Below, piece after piece: positions 11,650-25,500 of a stretch of 64,000 bases of DNA. A program made the position numbers and the translations under genes. Under the pieces are notes generated by a model that had not been told where the DNA came from, made no database searches, and worked only from the letters and a program-made list of their open reading frames with translations. Origin of the DNA: Vanessa cardui (lineage: Eukaryota; Arthropoda; Insecta; Lepidoptera; Nymphalidae); the NCBI RefSeq assembly GCF_905220365.1, contig NC_061154.1:5456001-5520000 (forward strand). Reading direction: 5' to 3'. How positions within the stretch are numbered: the first letter of the stretch is position 1; each line of letters starts with the position of its first letter.

Positions 11650-13440
11650 TTATATATTTAAAAATAATGTCAAGAATTGCCCAAAGATGTGAATAAAGCA
11701 AGAACATTAATAAAATTTGATTAAAAACCTGAGAAATAAAAAGAAACGAAATTTTTAAAACTGTTAATTTATTTTTTAGTCATACCACCACAAGGTATGA
11801 ATATAACTTCAAAATTTAAGAACTTCTGCACGAACCTACAAAGTACCTTTAACGAGGCCATAATTGTATTTTTTTATTTCTTCCCCAAAATTTTTACATG
11901 AATAATATTTTCGTCCAAGTAATCCGGATAAAAGCTGTGAAATTTTCACAGCTAGCTAGCCATATGAGAAACATAAATTTATAAGAAAAGCTTTTTTTTT
12001 CATCGATTGGCTATCTATATAATATTGAGATATCGATAAGAAAAGCTTTATCATCCAATCCTTATTATCACAAATACAATGCCTTTATTCATACATTTAT
12101 CATTACTCTAAGTCACAAATGCTATATAGGGATTAATCCGTCAGATCATGTTAATATTCATCCATTCTGGTTGGTATATTGCTAAGAGAGAGACATAAAA
12201 AATTAAGAGGTTGTATATCTTCATCACCACGGGACTCCATGTCAAGTATTATTAACTTTCCTTTATCTCACGTAGGTCTAGGTCACGTTCAACATATGTC
12301 ATGTTAAAATGTTGCTTTCGCGTAATTTAGATTCCTTTGTAGAAAGAATATCAATATGAAAATTCTGTCCCATTTATCAAGTGTTGAAAATTTTATCGAA
12401 TATAAAATTTATGACGTATACGCATTTTAAATTATCTCTCCCTTTGAATTTTAAATAATGCTGTTTTTCGTCAAACACTAAAATTATAATATTTTTTTTA
12501 ATGTTTTAAAAAAAATATTATAAACAACTCTCCTCAAGATTTATACATGTATAACAAATTAATTGTGTTAAAAGATCAGAGGTACAAACAAAATAAACAC
12601 TTTCATTTAAACTTCTAGGAATAGATATAAAATTTGTTTTAATTAATCAAATTCTCTATGACATGTTATACTTGAAACCAAAATATATTTTACACGAAAT
12701 ATTATTCTTAGTAAAAATCTTTGAACATTTCAATTTGTATATTATTTGGTTAGACGGCATTGAGTAAGTCAAGTTTCCACTAACTCTCCAATTATTCTAC
12801 CGTCAATACAAAGTAATAAAAACGAATTCAATAAGTAGTGTAGAAGTACGTTACTGCTTACCAGTTTCAAAAGTTAAGGATTTTTTTCTCAAATAACGAA
12901 GTCTTCACAGACGTGATACCAGAGCCTGCGTGTATATTTTCTTACCTCGCTTTGTTTTGATTTACGTCATTCTTTATTTTCCTGCATGATTTTTTCCCAT
13001 ACAACAAAATAAATTTAAAATTAATGATGAGTATACACAAATGAATTGGACTTTAAACTTGTCACATTATCTCGTGTATTTTAGTTACTTTTATGTTAAT
13101 CATGAATCTCCGTTAGATCTCACGATGGACTGGATTAGTTTGTTTAAAGTCACTTACCATTACTTACCTTATTTGGTCTACCTAGCTAAAATATTAAAGA
13201 AATATAAAGTTGAAGAGACATGCTAACTTATATCTTTTGTTTCAGAATATTATCTTTGAAAATTCCGTAACACTTAGATATATTTTTATATACATACTAT
13301 AATACAAAAAGAAAAGAACAAACAATTCGACATCGCGACTATTACTTTTGCGATATCGAATTAATGGCTCCCGACAACCTTGCGACTAAGTAAAGCGGTT
13401 ACGACTTTAAGACAATTTGTACGTATATACAAATAGTACA
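11650..13440. other. intergenic, nothing recognised
   Basis: AT-rich, no credible exon. A perfect 21-base palindrome (AGCTGTGAAATTTTCACAGCT) is at 11933-11953. Confidence 0.5.
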
Positions 13441-13445
13441 AGGTA

Positions 13446-13501
13446 CGCCTTAGCGACCAAACGCTCTATGCCGCTTTTAATCTTCGTCTGGTCGCAAGGC
13501 G
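13446..13501. repeat. GC-rich stem-loop
   Basis: CGCCTTAGCGACCA (13446-13459) pairs with TGGTCGCAAGGCG (13489-13501), a 13-bp stem with a one-base bulge around a 29-base loop. It sits inside a locally GC-richer patch (about 13320-13640) with repeated CTAAGTAAAG strings. It is perhaps the core of an unrecognised MITE. Confidence 0.4.
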
Positions 13502-13967
13502 TGTTCGACCCTTTATCTACTAACATATTTGAAGGTACTACGGTGGTATTGTAATTATTTTATGAAGTTGATTGCGATCATATCTAGCAAGCCATCATTC
13601 ATTGGGTTAATGGAGCCACGCCCTAAGTAAAGTTTGAACGCCGCTTAACATTGAACTATGCTAACTCTTTGACATATGATAAGCGAAATACTAATAGTCT
13701 TTAATTATAATATTAATTAATTTCGCAATCACATGAGCTTACAGACTTTATGTAATCAAAAACTTTTAACTCTTTGTCGAGAATGGATTTCAATTAGAGA
13801 TTTAGCCGTGATGTAAATTTATAGGTCATCTTTGAATTTCAATATTAAGGTAATTAACTTTTGGAAATACCGAACATTGCATAAGCATACATTAACAATT
13901 ATTGATAACGGAAATGTATTAATAAATATTTTTTTTCCTTTATTTTTTTCAATGAAACTAAAGTAAA

Positions 13968-14235
13968 GTAAGGCGAGCAGCAGGTGTACAGTCTGTAAAT
14001 GTCATCCTACTGGATTTAGACCTTTTTGTGAGGAGCATGTCACTTCAATGTCTGCTGGTACACAGCTTGAGGTCGTCGTCGAATTCGTCCTACTAATATA
14101 CAGAATTTGTGTTCATATATTCCTTAGGTGCTATGCAAATTAATTAAAAGACAAATTAAGCACGTACCGATGAGATGATGTACTTGAAACGATGATAGAT
14201 GGACCACTGCATTTATGTCACATGTGTGTGTCACC
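13968..14235 (-). repeat. possible decayed family A SINE
   Basis: AAAGTAAAGT, CAGTCTGTAAATGTC, ACAAATTAAGCACGTACC and GACCACTGCATT occur in the order expected of a minus-strand family A copy, with many changes. Confidence 0.35.
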
Positions 14236-14239
14236 ACAT

Positions 14240-17200
14240 TAGAGCTGCTTGGAAGAGTCAGCTCCAAGCTTGCTTCTTAAATACAGAAGAGCTAATTTCT
14301 ATAAGCACATGCCGACAACAGATACATTTATTTTAAAGTAGTCTTAAATATAAATAGTAACATTTTTACGTTAATATTAAACCGAAGAAACGTTCGTCAG
14401 GATATTGACCCAAAGAACCCATATAACACAGAATCCCTACATTAATTTGTCAATTCGAGTTCAACATCGAAATTAATTATAGGGTGGCAATAACATTAGC
14501 CCTCTTCACCGCTAATAGATACAACAATTTCGTTTTGTTTGTCTTGTAGATACATGAAAGGTCTGCAGATCTCTTGGTTGGATTTTAAGGCTGTTAATTT
14601 AAACAGATATTACTTTTTGCCTTGCTTTTGAAAGAATGTAAATTTATTGATACTTTGCCTAGTCTTACATTAGGATACAATTTAGGATACAGTTTCAGAT
14701 TGCCGCCATAAAACTAGAGTGTGGCTTAAAAGTGAGTTCTCAGATCAGAGTGATTAGATGATTTCTTTGCTATAGCATCTAGTATCTGAAGAGGAGACAT
14801 AATATTCAAAATATTCTCAAACCTCGTACGAAGTCTGCTTTTTGCCGGAGTCTATATTTGGTTGTAACTATCTTTTAAATATCAATAAAAGATATCAAGA
14901 ATCCTTTCAAACTAAACTAAAATACTATCCATCCACCACCGATCCAATCACACTTAAAAGCCTTAAGTGTTGAGTACAGATGCACTTAAGTATGTACATA
15001 CGTACTACAAGCAAGAAGCGATCCTTTTAAAGACTAGGGGGTGCTAAAAATAACTTGGATGAACATTATTATCAAAGTTTGGAAAAACAACTTGGAAATA
15101 TTCTAGGTGACATCACAACGGATACGAAAGCAGACTTACTACAGTATCACCTCACGAAAAGGTTGTATGCGTTGAAAAGAAATGTGCAATTGTGTGTGTG
15201 TGCAATCAATTTTTGTATATTGCAGTAGAGATCAAGGCCGATCACAGTGTAATCGCCCTTCATTAACAAGACGCGTACATAAGATCCAAAGCTATCGCGA
15301 TATTAATGCATGTTATAAAATAACTTGAGCATTTACTCATCAGAGATGTCAGTTGTCTTCAATACATTGACAAAAAATAATAGGGATATAATCACTTCAT
15401 ACAGCAAATAAATATTTATTCAAATTAACAATAAAATATATTATATTTATATATTAGTTATTATTGTAATATACCAATAATTATTGAATGAATATTTAAT
15501 TTCAGCGTTTAGTTTCTTTCCTATTGATTTTAAATAAGTTTATAAATTGCAGTAAGCTGATTGTAATAAAACAAAAATGTTAATAAAATAATTAATAAAT
15601 AATGAATTAATTGTATATCCAAGGACTACATGAGTTTAAATCGTGTTAACATATGCTTTATAGTTTTCACGTGATAGCATTTGACGTGTGACAAATCTGT
15701 ATCACGCTATCATTTAATACTATTACTATTATCTTTCTATGGACGTGCTGTCTATGAATTGTAACTTTTTTCTGTGCCTGTAGTTTTTTTACACCTAGGA
15801 AGCATCCTAATCTATATTTTTTTAAATTCAAATTAGTAACAAAAAGTTTGAATTAAACTCCACAACTAGGACCTCTTTGTTCACTTGGATTGTGTTTGTT
15901 GACTTCTTTTCTAACTGTATTATTGACTTTTACGGGGTTTTGGATTCTTCCATGATGCGTTCATATCTATCATGGATCATCATTTTTAGATTGTAATCCA
16001 GAATGTGCTTAGTAATCGCTGTCTATTCGTGACGCGTCTTCGTCGTCGCTGTAAAATATGAAATTCTATCAAGTCGATTTATGCCCCAGTTATGCTATCT
16101 GATGTGGAAAATCTTCCGAATACATTTAACATTTATAGATCTGAGCAATAGTTTAGTAAGGCAAAAGCAATGTACATTAATTATTCTTATGTGAATAGAA
16201 TTGAAGTTACTATTACAGAACCTCTTTTATCATTAGCCGACGGATTATCTATTGTACTTTTTTCAGTACAATTTATGCCTTTTATTTCACTTTTCAATTT
16301 ATCAGTATATGTATTGAATATAAATCTATTACAATGAAACTTAATATTGGCACATAATATACTTGTAAAAGATGGTTTTGTTTCTCCTTGAAATAATTCG
16401 TATACGAATTGTTATTATTTAATAATTACCAATAGAAATTATACCAAGAATTTTCAGGTCAACTAAAAGTAGTGGGCATAAAAAAATATTGATAGTGGCG
16501 AATTTTCGGGCGAAAGAATTTAGTTTAATAATTTGAATCTATAATTTCCTCTTCGGCCACAAGATACTTTATCTAAATGCGTGAACAAACACTGGTCTGT
16601 GGCATACTCTCATAATACGACAGCAATTCGATACTGTGATCGACTATTGTGTCCAACTACAATAGTGCTACTATTGTGACGTTACGCAAATAATATTCAG
16701 CTATTTTACATATTTTATAAATTAGTAAAATACAAGCATGAAATCAACCATCTATAATGAAAAAACAAAAGAGGTTACAATAAAGACTACTTTAGAAAAG
16801 AATATTAATAATGCGCCTCAAACAAGTTGAACGTGTTAAAATATTTCACAAGAAAATTCGTTACAAATATATATTACGCCATAATTTTTTTTTTATATTG
16901 GCGAATAATTTCTAAATTATGATATTAATGTCTCATCGTGTCAATCAGTAATCAAACAGAATATTAATAATAGTATTTGGCGTTATTGTATTTGCTTTTT
17001 AATCTTATTAGTATCAACTGTAGCCTTGCCTTAGTGTGTCAATGCGGCCGTCGAAAAATACCCCCAGGGCTTTTGATTAGATTAATTATGATTGGAGTGA
17101 ACTTATACAATTACGTTACCGTTTGGAAAATTGTTTTGTGGCCGTTACAGATATTTTATTGTAACTACTCGTTTTTTAAAAAAAAAAATACAATTCAAGA

Positions 17201-17400
17201 ACTTAATTTACAAGTTATTTAAAAACAAATATATTATATAAATTGTTTGTTTGTATGTTAGGGATATTCTCAAGAACTGATTATCTAAAAATGTTTTCAA
17301 TCGTAGAAAGGTACATTATTCCTTTGAAACATAGGCTAATAATCACATTATATTTAACAATAAATTGGATCCTTGCAAAGCCAGAATGGATACCGGAATA
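14240..17400. other. intergenic, nothing recognised
   Basis: AT-rich sequence with no exon-like open frames, no strong splice pairs and no repeats shared with the rest of the window. Confidence 0.5.
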
Positions 17401-17404
17401 AAAA

Positions 17405-17650
17405 TAATGACTATATGGCCTAGTAGCTTGTATAAATCTCAATCGAATTTTTGGGCAAGCATCACTATATTTTCTGATGTATGGTCCACGTTTGTTCATA
17501 ATCATCATTAAACTATTGTTAGTCCGAGAATGATAACATCGTGAGAAAACCTTCATATGTCGAAATAAAAATCTGCCATACCTTTATTGTATAGCGTGAT
17601 CTCACTGCAGGATTGTCTTAGAAAACCTTTCCTCAAAAAAAGTGGGTGGT
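17405..17650 (+). repeat. decayed family A SINE
   Basis: ATATGGCCTAGTAG, GGGCAAGCATCACTATA, AACATCGTGAGAAAACC and AAATCTGCCAT follow the family A order on the plus strand. The open frame on the minus strand across this copy is therefore not a gene. Confidence 0.45.
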
Positions 17651-18164
17651 CTTGTTTCAGTGAAGCCGGTGGTTACATTATTTTTAACAAATATCTGATA
17701 TATTTTCGAATTCAACAAATTTAACGGTTTTAGAGAACAATTTTAGTGACGTATTCCAAAGGGTGTATGTGTTGCGTGTGCGTTTTAAAGAGAGATGACG
17801 TCAAGAAAATATAAGAGCGGGGAGCTCGTAAATATCTTTGCTACTTGTAATTTCGAAAACCTCCGTAACCTTTCTGAAGCTTAGTTACTATGTCAAAGAA
17901 AACATCCATATTAAAATGTTCTGTTAATTGTTGGAGTTTCCTTCTCTTGCGTCGGTGTCATGTGGGTTGAGACCACATCATCACAATACAAATTATGTGG
18001 GTAATTTGCGACTTGACGGAAATATCTAGAACATCAAAGGACTACTGAGAGCTTGTTTATTTATTCTTGGAACGGACTTCATTTCAACTTGAAAATATTG
18101 TTTATTATATAGTTGCTTCAAATTTTATATAATGTTTGATAGAAAAATCCATTTTTAAAGATTT

Positions 18165-18335
18165 ATGATTGGTGCACGATAAGTGGTCTCCAAACCAATA
18201 GCCAATAATGTTGTAGGAAATATTAAATTCACCAATGAGCCTTGGCCACTAGAAACCTATGTCCATTGTACCTGTTATATCATTGGCACACGAAAATAAC
18301 AAGTACCGCAGTAGAATATGGTAGGTGATCCATAC
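18165..18335 (-). repeat. family B repeat, decayed
   Basis: ATAAGTGGTCTCCA, GTAGGAAATATTAA, GTACCTGTTAT and GCAGTAGAATATGGTAGGTG are recognisable blocks of family B in minus-strand orientation. Confidence 0.45.
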
Positions 18336-19451
18336 GGATCCTAAAATCGTAAATTATGAAAAGTTGTCAAACAGTACTATAACATTATAATAAATAATTC
18401 GAAAATAGATATGAAGTAAAGCTAGGTGTCAAATGTTACTCTTGGGAAATTAGGATATTTTAGGAAATAATGTTTTTTTTTTTTTTAATTTGTTAATGAA
18501 CCACATTTCATGAAACGAAAGGCACGCGTCCAAAAAAATAGGCAGTTAAGTCACTCTTGTAAATATTATTTATAGCGTACTAGTTGTCTCGGTTTTGTGC
18601 GTTGAAAATTCTTACAAAGTTCTCCCTCCACTTTCCTCCCTGAGGAAAAAAATTCAAAAAATACTTCCTTAGTGAACGTCGATGTCGCTAAAGGTACTAC
18701 GATAAATTTCAAAACAAACGCCCGATAATTTCGGATATCTCCAGATGAAAATAGTCTGAATTAGAAATTGTTTTGCGCTATAATTTTACTGTATAAGTAT
18801 AATTAATCCTTATATCTCTTAGTGATTCATATTTAAGTAATTTTCACTATCAAGGCCAAATTTAATTGTTACCCATTATCAAACTACTCGTGTAGACTTG
18901 ACAAAATTATGTATGAAGGATATTTACAAATTATATATTCCATCCTCGGTTATATCTCTTTCTGATTTTAAAAACCGCATCAAAATCACTTTAGTAATAG
19001 CGGTCGAAAGTGACTTTGTTTGTTTTATAGTATTTATGGGATAATTATTATTACTTTAATTGTACGAAATATATAAATCATTCAAACTACGCCAGTGATT
19101 CACATTTTTTAATATAGAATAACATATAATAATGTTGTTATTAAGGCACCAATTACTAGCATGTATAACTTTAAAACTTAAAAGATATATATTGCGATAC
19201 AAATCTGAAACAACTTTACTGCTTACATGATATTAATCATTAATTTTCGGTCGATTTCAATATGAGAACACAGCTTGTGGGCATATCTTATTATGTATAT
19301 ATTTTCTATTCTTGATAAGGTGAAATTTGTTTACAAATCTATTAAACGCATCCATACGAATTTCATCGAGTTTATTTATTTGCCTGTCATTGCGAATGGC
19401 TGCCAAAATAAATATCTTATTTCGGACGCAGGTGCAGATATAATTTCGAGT

Positions 19452-19598
19452 ATGTGGCTCTTTCGAACGAAGAGGGAGAGGTTGCCTACTTCGACTTGCG
19501 ACGGCCCAGCGATTGTATCAGCGCCTGACGGAGCTGTGCCTGCTGTGCAGGTTGTCTCGCAAATGTACAACGTGATGCCGAGAAAAAGAGGGCTCATT
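19452..19598 (+). CDS. TrpA1: TrpA1 exon 1 (A-type N-terminus)
   Basis: 49 codons, MWLFRTKRER to NVMPRKRGLI, ending at a consensus GTAAGT donor in phase 0. GC content and lack of stops stand out from the flanks. The frame is open upstream to 19275 with another ATG at 19293, so the start is uncertain. The 19452 ATG is preferred because composition becomes coding-like from about 19430. I cannot match this N-terminal stretch to a family. Its place in TrpA1 rests on strand, matching phase and lack of another partner. Confidence 0.6.
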
Positions 19599-22500
19599 GT
19601 AAGTTATTTCTTATTATATATTTTCTTAAAATAAAAGTTTTGATGTTAATATGAATAGGTACTGTAAATGATCAAGCTATTTTAAATTTTATATAAGTGT
19701 GAAAATCTCTCTTCTTAGTTTAATAATAACAATATATTTATTAATAAGTTTCACACCGGAAGTTGCTAACATTTATTCGATTAAATAAAACTTTGGTAGA
19801 GAGTTCTACTAACAGCAGAGGTACCGGCCCAAAAAAGAGTGAAGTGATAACTTCTTATGGGAGAGAAAACCGCTTCGTTACGTAACGCGTTACGTCAGTC
19901 TATTTGCCTCCCTTTCTCTTCCTCTCCCGCTCCTACAGCGCTAGCCGTATTTCGGACAGGTTTAGTTATCACTCTTTTAGGACGTCTTGAGTTGCACATG
20001 TAATTGTTATTTTTTCCTGTATGTACAGTCAGACTAAGAAAACTTTCGTCAGTATTCGTATTCATTATTTAACAAGTCTTAAGCCCTTAGTACCTTTTGA
20101 ATCTAAACATCAAATCATTGCGACGCAATATGTCATTCTCGATCGGTAAAGCAGATTATCGCTCATTCCCGAGCACACGAAAATAGATCTTAAGGTGACG
20201 AACCTTTTCTTACCCCGACTGTACATACTCAGGATACTCCCTTGCGAAATGAAAACGGGGAAATAGTTTTGTGTACAAGAACAAAGAAACTTGTATCAAA
20301 CAAATTGGTCGCTCAAATAAACAATCATACTTTTTCAATTCGTCAATCGTTGATCACGCGACACCAGTGTTTTAATCACGTTATCATAACCTTCTATCAC
20401 AAGTGTATTTGTTAATTAAAAGTAGCCGTCAAGTTCTACATTAGGCTAATTTTATGATGTAATCGACGGTAGGTTTGAAAATGGTCAAATTTAGGTAATT
20501 CCATCATTTGACTGCTCGGGTTGGCTTTCCATTGTTTTTCTGACGAGTGATTGATCATAGCGGGCACTAAAATAACTCATATGCAGTGGCAGATTTTATT
20601 TACTGTGATAATTTTACTCCATTAAAGCACTATTCGATCGACATAGCCACCATGGTAACAGCGCTGAATTGAATTATCGAATTCGATATAAAGTGGATTA
20701 TCTGCTTTATAATGTCATATTAATAAGTGAAGCAAATTTTGTACCATTTTTACGAAATTTATGTGGGCGAAGATATATAGAGGTACCGGGTTCAAACACC
20801 AGGTCGGGCTAATAAGTTTTTAGATTTGCCGTCCCATGGATTTAATGAGGATGAGGAAATAGAGATGATGCCTGCATGATGCATGTATTTGCGACTACAC
20901 TTGTATACAATTATTAGTCCTGAGTATTTGGCTGGCTTTCTTTAAAATTGACCGCCTCGGCCAAAATTGTCAGGACGATGTAATTTGGCACAGTTTATAC
21001 GGAAACTAATAACATAAATATTTTTATACGTAATAGAAATACATTGAACTAATGAAATAAAACGTGACTCACACTACCATATGTTTCAAAAACACATACC
21101 TACACATTTAAAATAAAAATAAATCATATTTGACACTATCAATGACAAGTAGTGTCATGTTGAAGTTAATAAAGGCGGTTTTGACTTTTTTAATGTAATA
21201 GCGACAAGGTATTACGAGCTGAGCCAGATTTTTTCTATATTTAGAATCAATGTATTATATTTTTATTACCAATTAGTGTCTGCTTCTAAGGGTAAATCTT
21301 AAGAATGCTACAGACTACAAAAATAATTATTTTCTTTGAAGTAGATATTCATAACTGTGATCAAATAAATGGTTTTATTTTTAATTATAAAAAATCTATG
21401 AATTCTATTAATAAATTGTCGTCAAACGACGTTCGGTAGATGTAAAACTGAAATCGAAATTGAAATTTATCAAAATAATTTACAAGAAAAGAAAACCTAT
21501 AAATAATTAAAACTATAACAAAAGAGATATAAGCAAATATTTATTATCAATATAAATAGTTTTTTCTTATTATTACAAAAATATATACATAAAGTAACGC
21601 TGTATTGATACAACACACATATGACGGTGCCAAAAAGCCGTTCGCTTAGCGCCACAGCGTATGCTGCGCCATACGAATACATACGAATGTGTCAGTCTCA
21701 CTCCCAAGGCGTTTTAATATATATATTTTAAGTAAGTAAGTAGCAACTAGTAACAGTTAAAATCTTAATACAATAAAAAAAAATACATTTTGGCAGTGCT
21801 AAGACAAGACAGGCAGTGTAATGTTTTTGATTATCAGTCCCCTCGGCCATAAAAAATAAATCATTTGGAACTATTCACTTTTAGCGCTGTAGCGCTTCAA
21901 TTTTATGAGCAAAGTAGCAAGATAATTGACTGGATCTACTCCGACCTATCGATCCGATCTTTAATGCTTATTATTATATAACGTGATTTATTCAAGTACC
22001 GAAATGTTTGGCAATTACCTGGCGTTGACGTTATATAAAGAAGCCTCCCGCTGAGAAATATACATTTGCAAACTTGTCATAATCGTAATGACAGAAAAAC
22101 ATGTTATCATCGTAATGTTATGACCTTTTCTTGTCAATAATATTATGTAATCTTTGTAGCGTTTTGCTTTATATTCTAATAAATGTAACTGTCAAATGCA
22201 CCTTCATCCTTTATCAGGTATTTACTTGTTTTTATATAGACAACTTATCCCTTACTGACCCATCAATCTGTTAAGGATATAGAAAAAAACAAATCCATCT
22301 CATTTAAAATCTTTAAGCTCGAAATATATTTGTTACTTTTTAAGTTTTTTTTATACAATATAAAGTGTTATGTTTTTGTCAGATTTACATTTTCTAAGAT
22401 AAGTAATCTAATCAAACACGACCTATTTTTATGTTAACATTTTTATGCTAATAAATATTGAAACTTTAAAAAATGTTAATCATAACGTACATACTTTAGC

Positions 22501-25500
22501 CATTCGCCAAAAAACTTGTAAACAAAACACATAATTTGAAAATATTCTATTTTCAAAATGTATTTATATGAAGTATATTCAAAATGTCTACAGTCAAAAC
22601 TCACGTAAATTGCGACTTAATTAATTACTAAACAGGATTCTGTTACATCGATTTTATTCTGCAAGTAACACTAGATAAATACTGTCAACCATTTAGACAA
22701 TTGCACTTATTACTTCAATAGTCCAAATGAAAAAAGAAAACTGCAGCTATAATGCAAATTAAATTAGAATTGTACGATTCCATATTCAAATCAAAAAGGA
22801 GGTCAAACGGCATGCACAATACAAGCATTATTTGACGTTTTAAAAATTAAAATACAGGCTTATAAACAACTTAATTTTTCCGAATAATAGTTGTCTTATG
22901 TCAGTAAATATTTCGTGTACCATGTGTCGAAAACGAGATAAAATAATAGTTATATCGTCAATAAAATGTAGTACAAAATAACGTCGTAATATCTTTTAAT
23001 TTTCTGCAATGTTCGCGACTGTGTTCAAGTTAACATACAATCTTAATAACCAAAGATGATATGGACTCTTAACAATTATTTCATGCTGCGTACAGACTAA
23101 ATATTTATACTGAAATTTCCAATAGAAAAAAATACATATAGATAGTGCATTAAAACTATGTAAAGACTATAAAAACTCATCTTATTTGAGTAATAATAAA
23201 TTAAATCCGAAAATTAAGTGATTTTGCACCTTAGTTCTCCCTGTCTCGTTGAACTCCAACCAATACTTTCAAATCATTTGTGACACTTTTAAAACTTTTG
23301 ATAGGATATATGGAATGATTGTACAAACTTGAAGGGTTTACATGCACATGTGTGGGCCGCACCTACAATATTATTAGCAATGTAGGGATAATATCGAAAA
23401 ATTGCACAATGATTGAGCAGAAGTATGAGTGAGCTTAAATATTATTGCGCAATATGTATTTTTTGTACTGTGTAGGGTTAGTATTGCGCAATATTTTTTC
23501 AGTTAACTATTTTTTCTTTCAAATCACTAATATGGCTGCAGCCATAACTTCGTTTTCAGACATGTTTCTCTCATGATAGGTAATATTGACGTGAATGGTT
23601 TGTCAATCTTATTGCACAATATTTTTATAGTGCAAATTATTGTATATGTATGGACCGCCTAAGAAAACACTGTTAATACTTGAATAATAAAAAAAATCTA
23701 ACTCAAATTTAATTCGGACAGCCTATAATGCGAACTTAGGAAAATATCACACAATCACCGAAGTAGGCCAGACGCCTACATCGCTGTACTTGAGGTCTGA
23801 AAACGTGAAATTATTTTAACTTATATGTTTATATAGACGTACATATATTTAACCATATAGAGAATTTAGATTTAATTATCTTATTACATATTTTTGTCTA
23901 TAACGGATACACAAACGTCTTCCTTGCTTTTGTCTAATATCAGAAATATAAACAGCGATGTTTATTTGTCTTGGCGTCCGAACAGAATTGCACTTTAAAG
24001 GATCGGACGAATATTACGACAAAAATGTGCATGGACTCATTGCATAAAAATAAGCAAAATTCGATTTTCTACTCTTAAATATTATATATAACCTTCACAA
24101 AAGTCATAGATAAAAGTAGAATAATGAATACTTGCAATTTCGAGTCTCATCATGTTGATTATAATTGTTAGTAATATGTTCGAATTGAAACAATTGTAAA
24201 TTGCATTAAAATAAAACAAATGTTCTTAATGGCTTGATGAGTTTTGTACAAGCTAAACAGCCATGGCTACGTACCTACCTATTGCTGTATAGCCTATTGC
24301 TGTATAGTATAGCTTGCTTGCTTGAAAGGCGTGTAACGTCTAATTAAAACTTCTTACCGTACCGATAGTGTCTATGATTGGTTCCGTTGCCGGTCTGTCC
24401 ATCATAAAAATTATGATTTTCAATTAATTTTCTTGCTCGGTTTAAAAGATTTTAGTTAATGATATAAAAATAATATGATTAATTCAAAGATCGCAACAAA
24501 GAAGTGTCTGTGTCTTAAATCGTATAATGATTCTATAAATTCCATTTAAAATATAGTTAAGCAATAGTTTCGAAGTCGTTTGCAACGGTTCTCCATAAAC
24601 GTTTGTCCACAATGGAGTAATACTACAAATACGACTGCACATAAACGAACAGCGGTCTATAAGCGGTTACACGAACATTCTAAATATAACCGCTTGAATT
24701 CCACTATTCTAAAATACATGTATTCTATTTATAACGTTTTATTAATATTGTTATTAGGTTGAATTTAAAAAAATAATACATTTTAAAATATTTACTTTTA
24801 AATAAAAATATTTATTACAATAACTTTTTTCCGAAAAATATCACGACAAAGAAAACATCAAATAGTTTCTACGTCACACACATTATCAAAATTTTCTTAT
24901 CACGGTTTAACTCGTTCTTTATCCGAACAGCAGGAACAATAGTCAACATAACAATTATATGGCTCATAAGATGGAGTAAGGCTTGAAGCAAAGTTATCGG
25001 ATGATTCAAGACGGCGCAGAAAGCTCTGAGTAAATCTGACAATGTCCAGTCATGCTAACCCTAGTAATATTCTTAATACTTCCTCTGCCTATAACCTCTT
25101 AAACTGCTCAAACATGCTTAAACTGCTGAATCGATTTATATGAAATTTTATATGGACATAGTTTGAAGAGCTGAGATGGCCCAGTGGTTAGAACGCGTGC
25201 ATCTTAAGCGATGATAGCGGTGCTCGGCGGTGTAGGAAAACATCGTGAGGAAACCTGCATGTGTCTAATTTCATCGAAATTCTGCCACATGTGCATTCCA
25301 CCAACCCGCAATGGAACAGTGTTGTGGAATATATTCCAAACCCTCTCCTTAATGGAAGAGGAGGCCTTATCCCAGCAGTGGGAAATTTACAGATTGTTAC
25401 TTTACTTTTTACTTTTACTTTACATAGTTTAAGTTTCGGGGAAGAATGTAGGCTATTTTTTTACTTCAATTCTTGGAGGAGAAACGTTGAAGTCAAGGTT

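Noticed and set aside
23340..23650. Possible foldback element with GCGCAATAT and TGCACAATAT motifs
   Set aside because: The ends resemble each other only loosely (GGGCCGCACCTACAATATT versus the complement of ATGTATGGACCGCC). No second copy or target duplication was found by eye.
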